From CAVSUZ01 sp963795415 (GTDB taxonomy: Bacteria > Pseudomonadota > Alphaproteobacteria > Acetobacterales > Acetobacteraceae): a stretch of DNA of 64,000 nucleotides. The stretch covers positions 62,001-126,000 of the forward strand of contig CAWCHQ010000001.1 in the NCBI GenBank assembly GCA_963795415.1. Direction: 5' to 3'. Below, piece by piece: positions 16,801 to 25,099 of this stretch (position 1 is its first letter; the number at the start of each line of letters is the position of its first letter). Both the position numbers and the translations under genes were made by a program. The notes under the pieces were generated by a model. That model was given only the letters and a program-made list of their open reading frames with translations. It ran no database searches and was not told the DNA's origin.

Positions 16801-17240
16801 GCGGCGGTGGTATCGACGGGGGCGGCTGGGGGGATGAACGGGCCGGGTTTGAACCCCGGTGCTCCACCGTAGCTGCGGTGGAACCAGATCGCCACCTGGC
16901 GGGCGATTTTAAGTACGGTGAGTGCCTGCCCGGCGGTACCCAGGTTTTCGTGGACGGCAGCGTTACCGGCACGCTTGAGGTGGTAAAGCAACTCGGAAAT
17001 TTCGTCCGGCAGAACCGATTTCAGTCGTAACGTGCGCAGGACGTCGTCAAATGTGATGGTGGTGTCGGGCAGGAGTCCGTGGCGCGCGGCGACTTCCTTG
17101 GCAAGGAGTTCGGCAAGCTGGCGGAGCTTGATCAGAGCGCCGGGCGCATCATCGACAAAATAACGTTCCGCCAGCGCGCCGAGCCGGGCGAAGCGTTCGT
17201 CCTGACCGGACAGGAAGGCAAAGTTGCTCGACACCTCCAT
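13861..17240 (-). pseudogene. hsdR: Type I restriction endonuclease subunit HsdR, C-terminal frameshift
   Basis: DNA translocase/nuclease subunit. From ATG 17240 (an upstream TTG at 17276 is also open) the order is a DUF4145-type N-terminal region, a coiled-coil stretch, a PD-(D/E)xK nuclease-like segment (DYALFIESRCVGVIEAKRE), helicase motif I MATGTGKT, motif II VDEAH and the C-terminal helicase lobe. The undisturbed frame ends at 13938 with an unrelated tail. A one-base shift near 13985-14000 restores the expected end (LFAQSGGFEAIDREFDHGLG) and a stop that overlaps the hsdM ATG. So only the last roughly 45 residues are garbled. Partial activity is conceivable. Confidence 0.85.
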
Positions 17241-17362
17241 TGCGCGGGAGTGTATTCGTTCGTTCGGGTAGCTCAACCGAAAATTGGGAGCCCATGGGAG
17301 TCCGGCTTCTCCCGCGGGGCAGGATCGGGCACAGTCCGCGATCCCAACCTGAGCCCGATTCC

Positions 17363-18289
17363 GTGCCCCTGATCATCGCCAGCCGGCCGAACGTGTATTC
17401 CGGAAACCCGCTCGACCGCGTAGGGGCGCGGCGGGAGGACGCAGCCTGGGTGACGGAGCAGCTGGAGCATCCGGACACGCTGTTCGTCCCCGTCTGGCGC
17501 AGCCGGAACCTGGTGGCCGGGATGGAGCAGAGTCAGCCGGAGGCGGTGTACCTGTCCGGCGAGGTGGCGGCGTCCCTGCGGATGGCGGGGGGCCCTTGGG
17601 CGCTGCTTGGGTTGATGGATGCACGGGCGGTGTTCGCGATCGACATCTCGGCGGCGGACGATCCGGTGCCGTTGCTGCCGCAGGAGGTTGGTCAGTTCGC
17701 CGATCTGCGCTCCATCGGGTGGGGCGTGCCGAAGCCGGAGGCGGCGATCCTGGCGCATGCGCGGGGGCTGATGCACTGGCGAACCCGGCACCGATTCTGC
17801 GGTGTGTGCGGCGCCCCATGCCAGGTCAAGGCCGCGGGGCACGTAATGCAGTGCACGGCGTGCAATGCGGAGCATTTCCCACGGACCGATCCGGCCGTGA
17901 TCATGCTCGTGGTCCGCGGGGACCGCGTGCTGCTGGGCCATTCCAAGCGCTTCCCGCGGGCGAACATGTATTCGACCCTGGCCGGATTCGTGGAGCCGGG
18001 CGAGAGCCTGGAAGAGGCAGTGCGGCGCGAAGTTCTGGAAGAGTTGGGCATCAGGGTGGGAGAAGTATGGTACCGCTCCAGCCAGCCCTGGCCCTTTCCC
18101 GGCAACATCATGCTGGGGTTCCATGCCGAGGCGCTCAGCGACGAGATCACGGTGGACGACGAGGAAATGATCGACGTGCGGTGGTTCCGCCGGGACGAGA
18201 TCGCCGATCCGGATATGCATGAGTTCGCGCTGCCTCGGGTGGACAGCATCGCCCGGCGGCTGATCGAGGACTGGTTCGCCAGCGCATGA
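17363..18289 (+). CDS. nudC: NAD(+) diphosphatase NudC (Nudix)
   Basis: Hydrolyses NAD(H) and, in studied homologues, removes NAD caps from RNA. I start it at GTG 17363, because this start is also preserved in the degraded duplicate at 10581; 41 further codons are open upstream but run into the hsdR promoter region. It has a four-cysteine zinc ribbon (CGVCGAPC...CTAC), a Nudix box (GFVEPGESLEEAVRREVLEE) and the NudC hallmark SQPWPFP. The length of about 308 residues is normal. The stop overlaps the next start (ATGA). Confidence 0.93.
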   Translation: MPLIIASRPNVYSGNPLDRVGARREDAAWVTEQLEHPDTLFVPVWRSRNLVAGMEQSQPEAVYLSGEVAASLRMAGGPWALLGLMDARAVFAIDISAADDPVPLLPQEVGQFADLRSIGWGVPKPEAAILAHARGLMHWRTRHRFCGVCGAPCQVKAAGHVMQCTACNAEHFPRTDPAVIMLVVRGDRVLLGHSKRFPRANMYSTLAGFVEPGESLEEAVRREVLEELGIRVGEVWYRSSQPWPFPGNIMLGFHAEALSDEITVDDEEMIDVRWFRRDEIADPDMHEFALPRVDSIARRLIEDWFASA

Positions 18290-18603
18290 AGCCCCTGCCC
18301 TGTCTGATCCTTCTTCTGCCATTGCTGTCGGGATGCGGGGGTGGGTCGGGCCTGCCGCAGACGGAGGGCGCGGCCGAATGCCGGCAGGTGGCGTTACGAG
18401 ATCCTGAGGTAAGGGCGACGATCGCGGCGACCAATCGCGGGACGACGAACAACGTATTCGACAAGAGCCTGCAGGACCCGCACGAACTGGCGCGCGAGGC
18501 GACCCGGCAAGCGACACTCGACTGCATGCGCAAGCGCGGGTTCGCCGGGCCGGGGGGCGTGGAGCCGGTCAGGAACTATCCGTTCGGCCCTTTAGGGTTT
18601 TAG
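18286..18603 (+). CDS. Small lipoprotein, unknown function
   Basis: 105 residues with a lipoprotein signal (PCLILLLPLLSGC, lipobox LLSGC at about residue 17), then a soluble part with two further cysteines. I do not recognise a domain. It overlaps nudC by 4 bp and is probably co-transcribed with it; argJ follows 61 bp later. The likely location is the inner or outer membrane, facing the periplasm. Confidence 0.7.
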   Translation: MKPLPCLILLLPLLSGCGGGSGLPQTEGAAECRQVALRDPEVRATIAATNRGTTNNVFDKSLQDPHELAREATRQATLDCMRKRGFAGPGGVEPVRNYPFGPLGF

Positions 18604-18664
18604 TCCCTGGGGTTTTAGGCCGCCGGCAACCCGGCTAAACCGGCTGTTAACGAGGGAGGGCCGG

Positions 18665-19895
18665 ATGGACGTGCAGATTTCGCCGCTCGCGGTTCAGATT
18701 CCGGAGCTTTCGCCCGTAGGCGGCGTGCGTCTGGGGGCGGTGGAAGCCGGCATCCGGTATCGCGACCGCACTGACCTGGTGATGATAGAGCTGGAGGCCG
18801 GCACGACAGTATGCGGCGTATTCACGACGAATCGCTGTCCCGGGGCGCCAGTCGATTGGTGCCGGGCCGCGCTGAAAGGCGGCAAGGCCCGGGCCGTCGT
18901 GGTAAATGCCGGAAATGCAAATGTGTTCACTGGCCGTGCGGGCCGAGAGGCCTGCAGCGCCGTCGCAGAGGCCGCCGCGCGGCTCGTGGGGTGCCCGGCG
19001 AAGCAGGTGTTCATCGCCTCGACAGGGGTGATCGGGGAGGTGCTGCCGCATGGGAAGATCACCGCCGCTTTGCCCGCACTCTATAGAGCGTTGCGGGACG
19101 ATGGGTGGGAAGCCGCGGCGCGGGGGATCATGACGACGGATACCTTCGCCAAGGCGGCGACGCGGGTGGCCCGGATCGGCGAGGCGGAGGTGCGGATCAA
19201 CGGGATCGCCAAGGGCAGCGGGATGATCGCGCCGGATATGGCTACGATGCTGTGCTTCGTGGCGACGGATGCCAGGATTTCGGCTCCGGCCCTGGATGCG
19301 TTGCTGCGGAAGGGGGTGGAGGGCAGCTTCAACCGGACGACGGTGGATTCGGACACCTCGACTTCGGACACGGTACCTGCTGTTTGCGACCGGGACGGCG
19401 AAGCATGGGCGGGTTGCGGCTGGGGGCGGGCGGGAGCTGGCGGATTTTGGCGCCAAGCTGAATGAGGTGCTGCTGGACTTGGCGCTGCAGGTGGTGCGGG
19501 ATGGCGAGGGGGCGCAAAAACTGGTGCGGATCGACGTGACCGGGGCGACAACCGCGCGATCCGCCAAGCGGGTGGCGATGGCGATTGCCAACTCGCCGCT
19601 GGTGAAAACGGCGATAGCGGGAGAGGACGCGAACTGGGGCCGGATTGTCATGGCGGTTGGGAAGGCCGGCGAGCCGGCCGACCGGGACAAGCTATCAGTG
19701 GCCGTCGGAGGGGTGTGGATGGCCCGCGACGGGGGAGTGGTGCCCGGGTACGACGAGGGACCCGTGGTGGAGCACATGCGGGGGCGGGAGATTCATATCG
19801 CGGTGGACATGGGGCTCGGCCGGGGGAAGGCGACGGCGTGGACCTGCGACCTGACGCACGGGTATATCGACATTAACGGGTCGTATCGGTCGTAG
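18665..19895 (+). pseudogene. argJ: Glutamate N-acetyltransferase / N-acetylglutamate synthase ArgJ, one frameshift
   Basis: Bifunctional enzyme of the cyclic arginine pathway (acetyl transfer from N-acetylornithine to glutamate). The N-terminal half from ATG 18665 carries the self-cleavage region KGSGMIAPDMATML, with Thr as nucleophile. Near 19374 the frame slips: TSTSDTVPAV replaces the expected continuation, and LLFATGTAKHGR carries on in the next frame to the normal C-terminus (THGYIDINGSYRS). Deleting one base (A at about 19374) restores a full-length protein. Arginine biosynthesis usually needs this gene, so an assembly error is as likely as a true mutation. Confidence 0.88.
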
Positions 19896-19900
19896 CGGGA

Positions 19901-20043
19901 TTGTACCAAAGCCGATTTTCCGGCGGGGCGTTTTGTATCAAACTGCATTTTTCGCGGTGCCGTTTTGTACCGAAGCCGGTTTTGGGGGGGTTGCGGTTTG
20001 TACAACATGCCGATTTTAGCGGGCTGGTTTGGTACAAAACGCC
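19901..20043. repeat. GTAC-centred 32/33-bp direct repeat array, copy 2
   Basis: Five degenerate units, with the GTAC (once GTAT) at 19903, 19935, 19967, 20000 and 20032 (spacing 32, 32, 33, 32). The unit consensus is roughly TTTTGTACCAAAGCCGATTT followed by T, a G-rich block and GT. Units 1, 3 and 4 share GCCGATTTT or GCCGGTTTT. The 32-33 bp period is close to three helical turns and is not a codon multiple, which argues against coding origin. Confidence 0.75.
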
Positions 20044-20044
20044 A

Positions 20045-20060
20045 TGTCAATGCATTGACA
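20045..20060. promoter_or_regulatory. Perfect 16-bp palindrome TGTCAATGCATTGACA
   Basis: Exact inverted repeat with no spacer, directly after the last GTAC unit. The shape is that of a dimeric repressor operator, and its right half (TTGACA) could double as a -35 box. No matching regulator can be assigned. Confidence 0.5.
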
Positions 20061-20156
20061 TCTGTGGACATTGGGCCGTCCCGAGGCGGTTGCAATGGAT
20101 GTTTCGCCTTCAGGGCATCGAGGCAGGAACCCGGCGACACGAATCGGCGGAATACC

Positions 20157-20774
20157 GTGAAGCCCGTCTGGGGCCCGATCGTAATGATCTTGGCCTTCCC
20201 GGTCTTCTCAGGGGGCGCACAGGCTCAAACTGGTTTCAGTTGCCCCAAACCGGGCACGATCGTGGAACTCTATCGTGGAGAGCGGGTGTACAGCGGGCGG
20301 ATCCGAATGACCCGGTAGTGTGTATCGGCGCCAATTGGAATGGCGCGGCGATCAGCAACCCACCTCGTTTTCGCCGCTCTACAACTGGTATGGGGTGATC
20401 GATATGCCCGGAGCCGATACCAAGGCCACGCGCTGGGCGAGCTGTTTTCGGGCCGGAGAAATGAGGTTGGGATCGAAATACAACTGCCCGGCCTGTCAGG
20501 CGAAGCTGCCCTGAAGGGGTATCAGACGCGGACGGTGCAAAATAGGTGGGCTCGCCTTGGTCGTGAAACCATGACTATCGGCCGAGGGACGATTGATTCG
20601 CAAATATTCGAATTGCAAACAGCAGGTATACTGCCCGGTTCGGCCGTGCGGTTCTTCTTCCGGAAGTGGAAGCTCTGGTTTGACCCATCCAGGGGCATTT
20701 TTGTCAAAGGCAAGCTGACATCGCAATGGGGCGGGGGCGTGCCGAGCCCGACTGGGAAGTTGTCTCGATCGTGA
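20157..20774 (+). pseudogene. Decayed secreted-protein gene (several frameshifts)
   Basis: GTG 20157 starts a signal peptide (VKPVWGPIVMILAFPVFSGG, then AQAQ) and a short mature part GFSCPKPGTIVELYRGERVY. The reading then moves between frames: DPNDPVVCIGANWNG, PLYNWYGVIDMPGADTKATR, and finally ALKGYQTRTVQNRWARL through to SPTGKLSRS at 20774. The blocks are protein-like and follow in order, so a single exported protein of about 200 residues probably stood here. I do not recognise the family. Two or three indels are needed to rebuild it. Confidence 0.5.
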
Positions 20775-20793
20775 CTAAATAGTCTCAATCGGC

Positions 20794-21714
20794 TCAGGCG
20801 AGTTTCTCGAGGGCGGACTTTATGTGGTCGGCGCTTTTTTGCAGAGCTGCAGATTCCTGTTCGGTCATGGAGGGTTTCATGACGCGGAGAATGCCGGCGC
20901 GACCGAGCACCGAAGGCAGAGATAAGGTGACGCCGTACTTTTCGGCGTAACTGCCGATCGGGAGAACGGCGCGTTCATCGCGGGCGATGATCTCGGTGAT
21001 TCGGGCGCAGACGAGCCCGATACCAAGCTGGCTTGCGCCGGTTCCTTCGATAATCTCTATGTTGGCCTCTCGCACTTCCTTTTCGGTTTCCTCCTGAATG
21101 TCCGTGCCGCGGCTGAGGACATCGAGCACAGGGGCACCGCCGACCCTTGCTGATGACCAGAGGAAGACTGAGGAGGTGCCATGTTCGCCGATCACCTGGG
21201 CCTCGACGCCGGCGGGGTGGATGTCGAGCCTGTGGGCGAGATGGACGCGGAAACGCAAGCTGTCGAGGAAGGTGCCGGCGGAAATCACTTGCAGCCCGGG
21301 CGCGGCGCCGCGGGCGACCTCGGTCAGCGCGTCGGGTGGATCGGTGACGACGAGCAGGATCGTATCCGGAGCGGCACCGGCAATGCGCGGGATCGCCTCG
21401 CGGAAAATTTCGGCGTTTTTGACGAGAAGTTTGAGACGGCCCTCGGGGTCCGAGCGGTCGGTGGCGCCGCCGGATTTTTCGTTCACGCCGATGGTGATCA
21501 TAACAAGGCGGGCCCCGGAAAGATCCTGGTAATCACCGGCGCGCAGGCGGACCGGCGGCGAGAGGACCGCGCCGTAGCGGATATCGGTGATCATGCCCTC
21601 GGCTTTCTTGCGGGTGCGGTCGACAAGCACGATCTCGGTGGCGGAGCCGCGGGTCACTATTGCTTCCAGGCAGGCCTGTCCGACACGACCCGCACCGATT
21701 ATTCCGATTTTCAT
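20794..21714 (-). CDS. L-lactate/malate dehydrogenase family protein
   Basis: NAD-dependent 2-hydroxyacid dehydrogenase of the LDH/MDH fold, 306 residues. It has Rossmann motif GIIGAGRVG, the Asp/Arg pair in SAGTFLDSLRFR and the catalytic His in VIGEHGTSSV. The substrate-specificity loop is longer than usual (GVNEKSGGATDRSDPEGR) and lacks the simple QKPGE or RKPGM signature, so lactate versus malate or another substrate cannot be decided. It is a single gene with its own upstream gap. Confidence 0.85.
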   Translation of the reverse strand: MKIGIIGAGRVGQACLEAIVTRGSATEIVLVDRTRKKAEGMITDIRYGAVLSPPVRLRAGDYQDLSGARLVMITIGVNEKSGGATDRSDPEGRLKLLVKNAEIFREAIPRIAGAAPDTILLVVTDPPDALTEVARGAAPGLQVISAGTFLDSLRFRVHLAHRLDIHPAGVEAQVIGEHGTSSVFLWSSARVGGAPVLDVLSRGTDIQEETEKEVREANIEIIEGTGASQLGIGLVCARITEIIARDERAVLPIGSYAEKYGVTLSLPSVLGRAGILRVMKPSMTEQESAALQKSADHIKSALEKLA

Positions 21715-21805
21715 AGTGCTCGCTCCCGGCGTTTGTCCTGGCAGAAAGGGGGCAGGAGGGGATTGGTGGCGCGTGCGGCGTTCACGGGTGGGTTATGAGA
21801 GGGCC

Positions 21806-21840
21806 GAAGATTGCTCCGGCGCTACGCGCCTCGCAATGAC
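21806..21840. repeat. Dispersed palindromic repeat, copy 2
   Basis: GAAGATTGCTCCGGCGCTAC then GCGCCTCGCAATGAC; the same family as 12436-12469, lying between the dehydrogenase and the TPR regulator. The inner GGCGC/GCGCC pair makes a hairpin. Confidence 0.6.
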
Positions 21841-21874
21841 ATCCCTGGCTGGGCCTCGCGTGACACTTCTGAGA

Positions 21875-23469
21875 TCAGTCCGGCATGCCGGCCTTTCGCA
21901 GACCTTCATAATAAACTTCGAAGACCGTCGTCCATCTGGCTGAATGCCTGAGCAGGATAGCGCCCAGGGAGCGCAGGCGCGATATAGTAAGGTTTGAAAT
22001 TAGGCAGAGCAGGTGCTGTACGACACATTGCGCTTCCTCGGCGCGACCCAGGAGGCCGAGAGCAGCGGCCTTATACTTCAGGGCGATGACATGATCCGGA
22101 TTGCGCCGGAGGAGTTCTTCGTTAGACATCAGCGCATCGTCGTAGCGGCCGGCGGCGAAATACGCGAGAGTAAACGCATGAGTTTGCCAGGGTACCCACG
22201 GATTGAGCGGGCTGAGCCGGACTGAGCGATCGAGATGCTGGGGCGCCGCGTCGCCGTCACCCATGTATGCGTGCAGCATTCCGTTCATAGCCCATGCCTC
22301 GGCGGAATTGGGGTCGAGGGCCAGCGCATGACTGACCAGAGCTGTGGCTTCGGTGAGATCGCCGCCAGGCAACGCAATGATAATAGAGGCAACGACCAGG
22401 ACCTCGGGGTCGTCGCGGCCAAGCTCGACAGCGCGTTGAGCGATGCGGACATAGTGGTCCACCTCGGAAGCCGACGGGAAGCGGAGGTGCAGCGCGTCCA
22501 TGTTGTAATGGACACGAGCGAGCCAGGCGAGCGCGAGAGGATAATTCGGGTCGAGCTCGACAGCGCGCTGCAACAGCCGCAAGGCTTCTTCGACCGCTTC
22601 CCGTGTCTGCTGAAAGAAGGTGAAGCGGCTGCGCAGAAGCAGTTCGTATGCATGCAGATTATCGGCGGGCTTTCTTCTTGCGCGCTCGATTTCCGCCTGC
22701 AGCAGCTTCGGTTCGATCGCGCCAACGACGCTTGCCGTGATCTGGTCCTGGACGTCAAAAACGGCGGCAGCGGGGACGTCGAAGCGGTCGGCCCACAGGT
22801 GCACGCCGTTGGTGCCATCAATGAGCTGGCCGGTGATCCGCACACGCTCCCTGTCCCTGCGGATGCTGCCTTCCAGGACGTACCGCACGGCGAACTCGCG
22901 CCCGACCCGGCGGACGTCCAGCGATATCCCCTTGTACGCAAAGGTTGAATGGCGGGAGACGACGAAGAATGACGGTATGCGCGAAAGCGCGGTGATGATC
23001 TCTTCCGTCATGCCGTCGGCGAAGTAGTCCTGCCCGGGATCGCCGCTCATATTCTGGAATGGCAGCACGGCGATCGAGGGCTTGTCGGGGGGCCTGTCGC
23101 TGAGAGTGGGAGATGTTCGGCGGGAAATGGCTTTGCTGTGAATTTATAGCCGAGACCCGGCACGGTCACGATCAGGCGCGGTGCTTCCGGATCAGCCGCG
23201 ATCTTTTGGCGCAGCCGGCTGACCAGCATATCGATCGTGCGGTCGAAGGACACGGACTTGCGGCCGGACACTGCGTCCAGCAAGTGATCCCGGCTGAGCA
23301 CCCGGCCGGGCGCGCGCAGAAAGGCGAGAAGCAGGGCGAATTCCGAGCGCCGAAGCGGGACGTCCTGCCCGGAGGTGTCGGTAAGCGTAAAACCCGCGAT
23401 GTCGAGCACGAAATCCGCAAATCGCAGGCGCTCGGATGCGTCGAGGCCCGGTTTTTCCCGTATCGTCAT
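21875..23469 (-). pseudogene. CadC/adenylate cyclase-like winged-helix TPR regulator, frameshift in a C run
   Basis: From ATG 23469 the first part is an OmpR-type winged helix (RFADFVLDIAGFTL ... LRRSEFALLLAFLRAPGRVL ... RLRQKIAADPEAPRLIVTV). It ends prematurely in a run of six C (plus strand 23087-23092). In the neighbouring frame the expected continuation DKPSIAVLPFQNMSGDP begins, then GQDYFADGMTEEIITALSRI, and TPR-like repeats to residue 530. A seventh C would fuse both parts into one protein of the common HTH-linker-TPR architecture. No transmembrane helix is obvious between the parts. The signal sensed is unknown. Confidence 0.75.
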
Positions 23470-23493
23470 TCCCGCTCTCCCGCAGAGCCCGAC

Positions 23494-24024
23494 ATGGAGC
23501 GCGTTCGACGCGATATCATGGCGGCGGGATACAACGGCGAGCGGATCCTGCTGATGTCTCCCGCCGATGATTATGCCGCCAGACCCTGTGCGATGGTTGG
23601 CGCCGATATGTTGCGAAAAACCGGCCTGAACGTCGATTTTCAATCGATGGATCTCGCAACGTTACTGGCGCGGCTGTACAATAAAGGCCCGGTGGATAAA
23701 GGCGGCTGGAGCTGCTGGTTCCCCGACTGGCTTGGGATGTCGCTGCGCGACCCTGCGGCGAGTCCGGTGGTGCGCGGCAATGGCAGCGCAGGACGTCCTC
23801 CATGGGCGAACAGTCCGCGTCTTGAGGAATTAAGGGCGGCGTGGTTCGAGGCGGGAGATCTTGCGACGCGGCAGCGGATCGCTGCAGAGATCCAGGTGCA
23901 GGCATTGGCGGACGTGACCGTGATCCCGCTGGGGTTATTTTACGATCGGACAGCGTACCGGGCCGAGCTGGCGGGCATTCTGCAAGGCTGGCCGGTGTTC
24001 TGGAATGTTCGCAGGCGGGGTTGA
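23494..24024 (+). pseudogene. C-terminal fragment of a peptide-type ABC transporter binding protein (SBP family 5)
   Basis: From ATG 23494 the 176 residues match only the last third of dipeptide/oligopeptide solute-binding proteins: AAGYNGERILLMSPADDYAA, GADMLRKTGLNVDFQSMDL and ADVTVIPLGLFYDRTAY. Signal peptide and N-terminal lobe are missing, and the fragment begins right at the divergent regulator gene. It is a remnant, not a working transporter component. No permease or ATPase genes are nearby. Confidence 0.7.
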
Positions 24025-24271
24025 CCTCCTCGGGAGGAAGACTGCTGAAACGCTCGCGGCCTCGAGCATGGCGCAGCAATTGCAGCCGGATGATCTCATG
24101 AATATTTTGGCACAGATCGATAACGAGTATGTTGCTACGTGGAAGACCCGAAAGAGCGGATCGATCCGTTCACCGATGATGCCGATCATCCTCGACGATG
24201 GAGGCGGTAAAGCGGCCCCCTGATTGAGCTGATCACTTATGAGGCGCATCGAGCGTGTGGAGCGGGGGTCG
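24025..24271. other. Intergenic stretch, possible short reading frame
   Basis: A 51-codon frame (24068-24223, plus strand, MAQQLQPDDLMNILAQIDNE onward) is open but has no recognised family; a minus-strand frame covers the same bases. I cannot support either as a gene. Confidence 0.3.
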
Positions 24272-25057
24272 TCAGAAAGCGCTTTTGACGACTCCGCCAT
24301 CGACCCGCAGGGCCGCGCCGTGGGTGGCCGAGGCAGCGGGGGAGCAAAGATATACAATCAGGTTCGCCACTTCCTCTGGTTTGGCGAGACGGCGAATCAA
24401 GGAAGTCGGGCGGAAGCGTTCAAAGAATTCGCGGGAAAAATCTTCGACGCTGCGGCCTTCGGCGGCGATGCGGCGCTGAAAGCCTTCGGCGAGGGTGGGG
24501 CCGGGCAGAACGGAATTTATGGTAACGTCGGTGCCGACCAATGTCTCGGCGATCGCGCGAGCGAGTGCGATGACGGCTGCCTTGGCAACGCCGTAATGGG
24601 GAAACTCGGACGGGATTTGCAGCGCCGATTCTGAGGAGACGAAGACGACGCGTCCCCAGTTCCTGTCGCGCATGCCAGGGACGTATTGACGCGCCGTGCG
24701 GACACCGCTGAGCAGGTTGAGGTCGAGCGCGCGGTTCCAGTCGGAATCGGTGAGGGCGAAGAAATCCTTGCGAGCGGTCACACCACCCAGATTGTTGACG
24801 AGGACATCGACCGAAGCGAGCTTGTTGAACAAATCCTGGGCGCCGCTTTCGGTTGAAAGATCCGCGGCCAGTCCGTGCAGTCTCGCGCCGGCAACTTTTT
24901 CGGTGATCTTGCGGATGGCCGTGTCCACTCGCTCCTGTGTGCGTCCGTTCACCCACACCTCCGCCCCTTGTTCGGCGAGACCTGTCGCGCAGGCCAGGCC
25001 GATGCCGGCGGTCGAGCCGGTCACTAGGGCCGTCTTGCCAGTCAGATCGAGATTCAT
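24272..25057 (-). CDS. Short-chain dehydrogenase/reductase
   Basis: Classical SDR of 261 residues from ATG 25057. It has the NAD(P) motif TGSTAGIG, the NNLG motif (VLVNNLGGV), Ser in VSSES and the YxxxK pair in HYGVAKAA. The C-terminus is complete (ALRVDGGVVKSAF). The substrate is unknown. It is divergent from the broken glycosyltransferase gene across 42 bp. Confidence 0.9.
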   Translation of the reverse strand: MNLDLTGKTALVTGSTAGIGLACATGLAEQGAEVWVNGRTQERVDTAIRKITEKVAGARLHGLAADLSTESGAQDLFNKLASVDVLVNNLGGVTARKDFFALTDSDWNRALDLNLLSGVRTARQYVPGMRDRNWGRVVFVSSESALQIPSEFPHYGVAKAAVIALARAIAETLVGTDVTINSVLPGPTLAEGFQRRIAAEGRSVEDFSREFFERFRPTSLIRRLAKPEEVANLIVYLCSPAASATHGAALRVDGGVVKSAF

Positions 25058-25099
25058 CGCTTCTCCTCCTGCCTTCCGTTCCGTGCGATGGGAGCAGCA

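Larger units (their letters stand above)
19896..20156. other. Intergenic region downstream of argJ
   Basis: Contains no supported gene. It holds the second GTAC repeat array (19901-20043) followed immediately by a perfect 16-bp palindrome (20045-20060), then about 95 bp of ordinary sequence before the decayed secreted-protein gene. Confidence 0.6.

Noticed and set aside
19901..20043. CRISPR array
   Set aside because: Units are degenerate along their whole length, there are no unique spacers between fixed repeats, and no cas genes are in the window.
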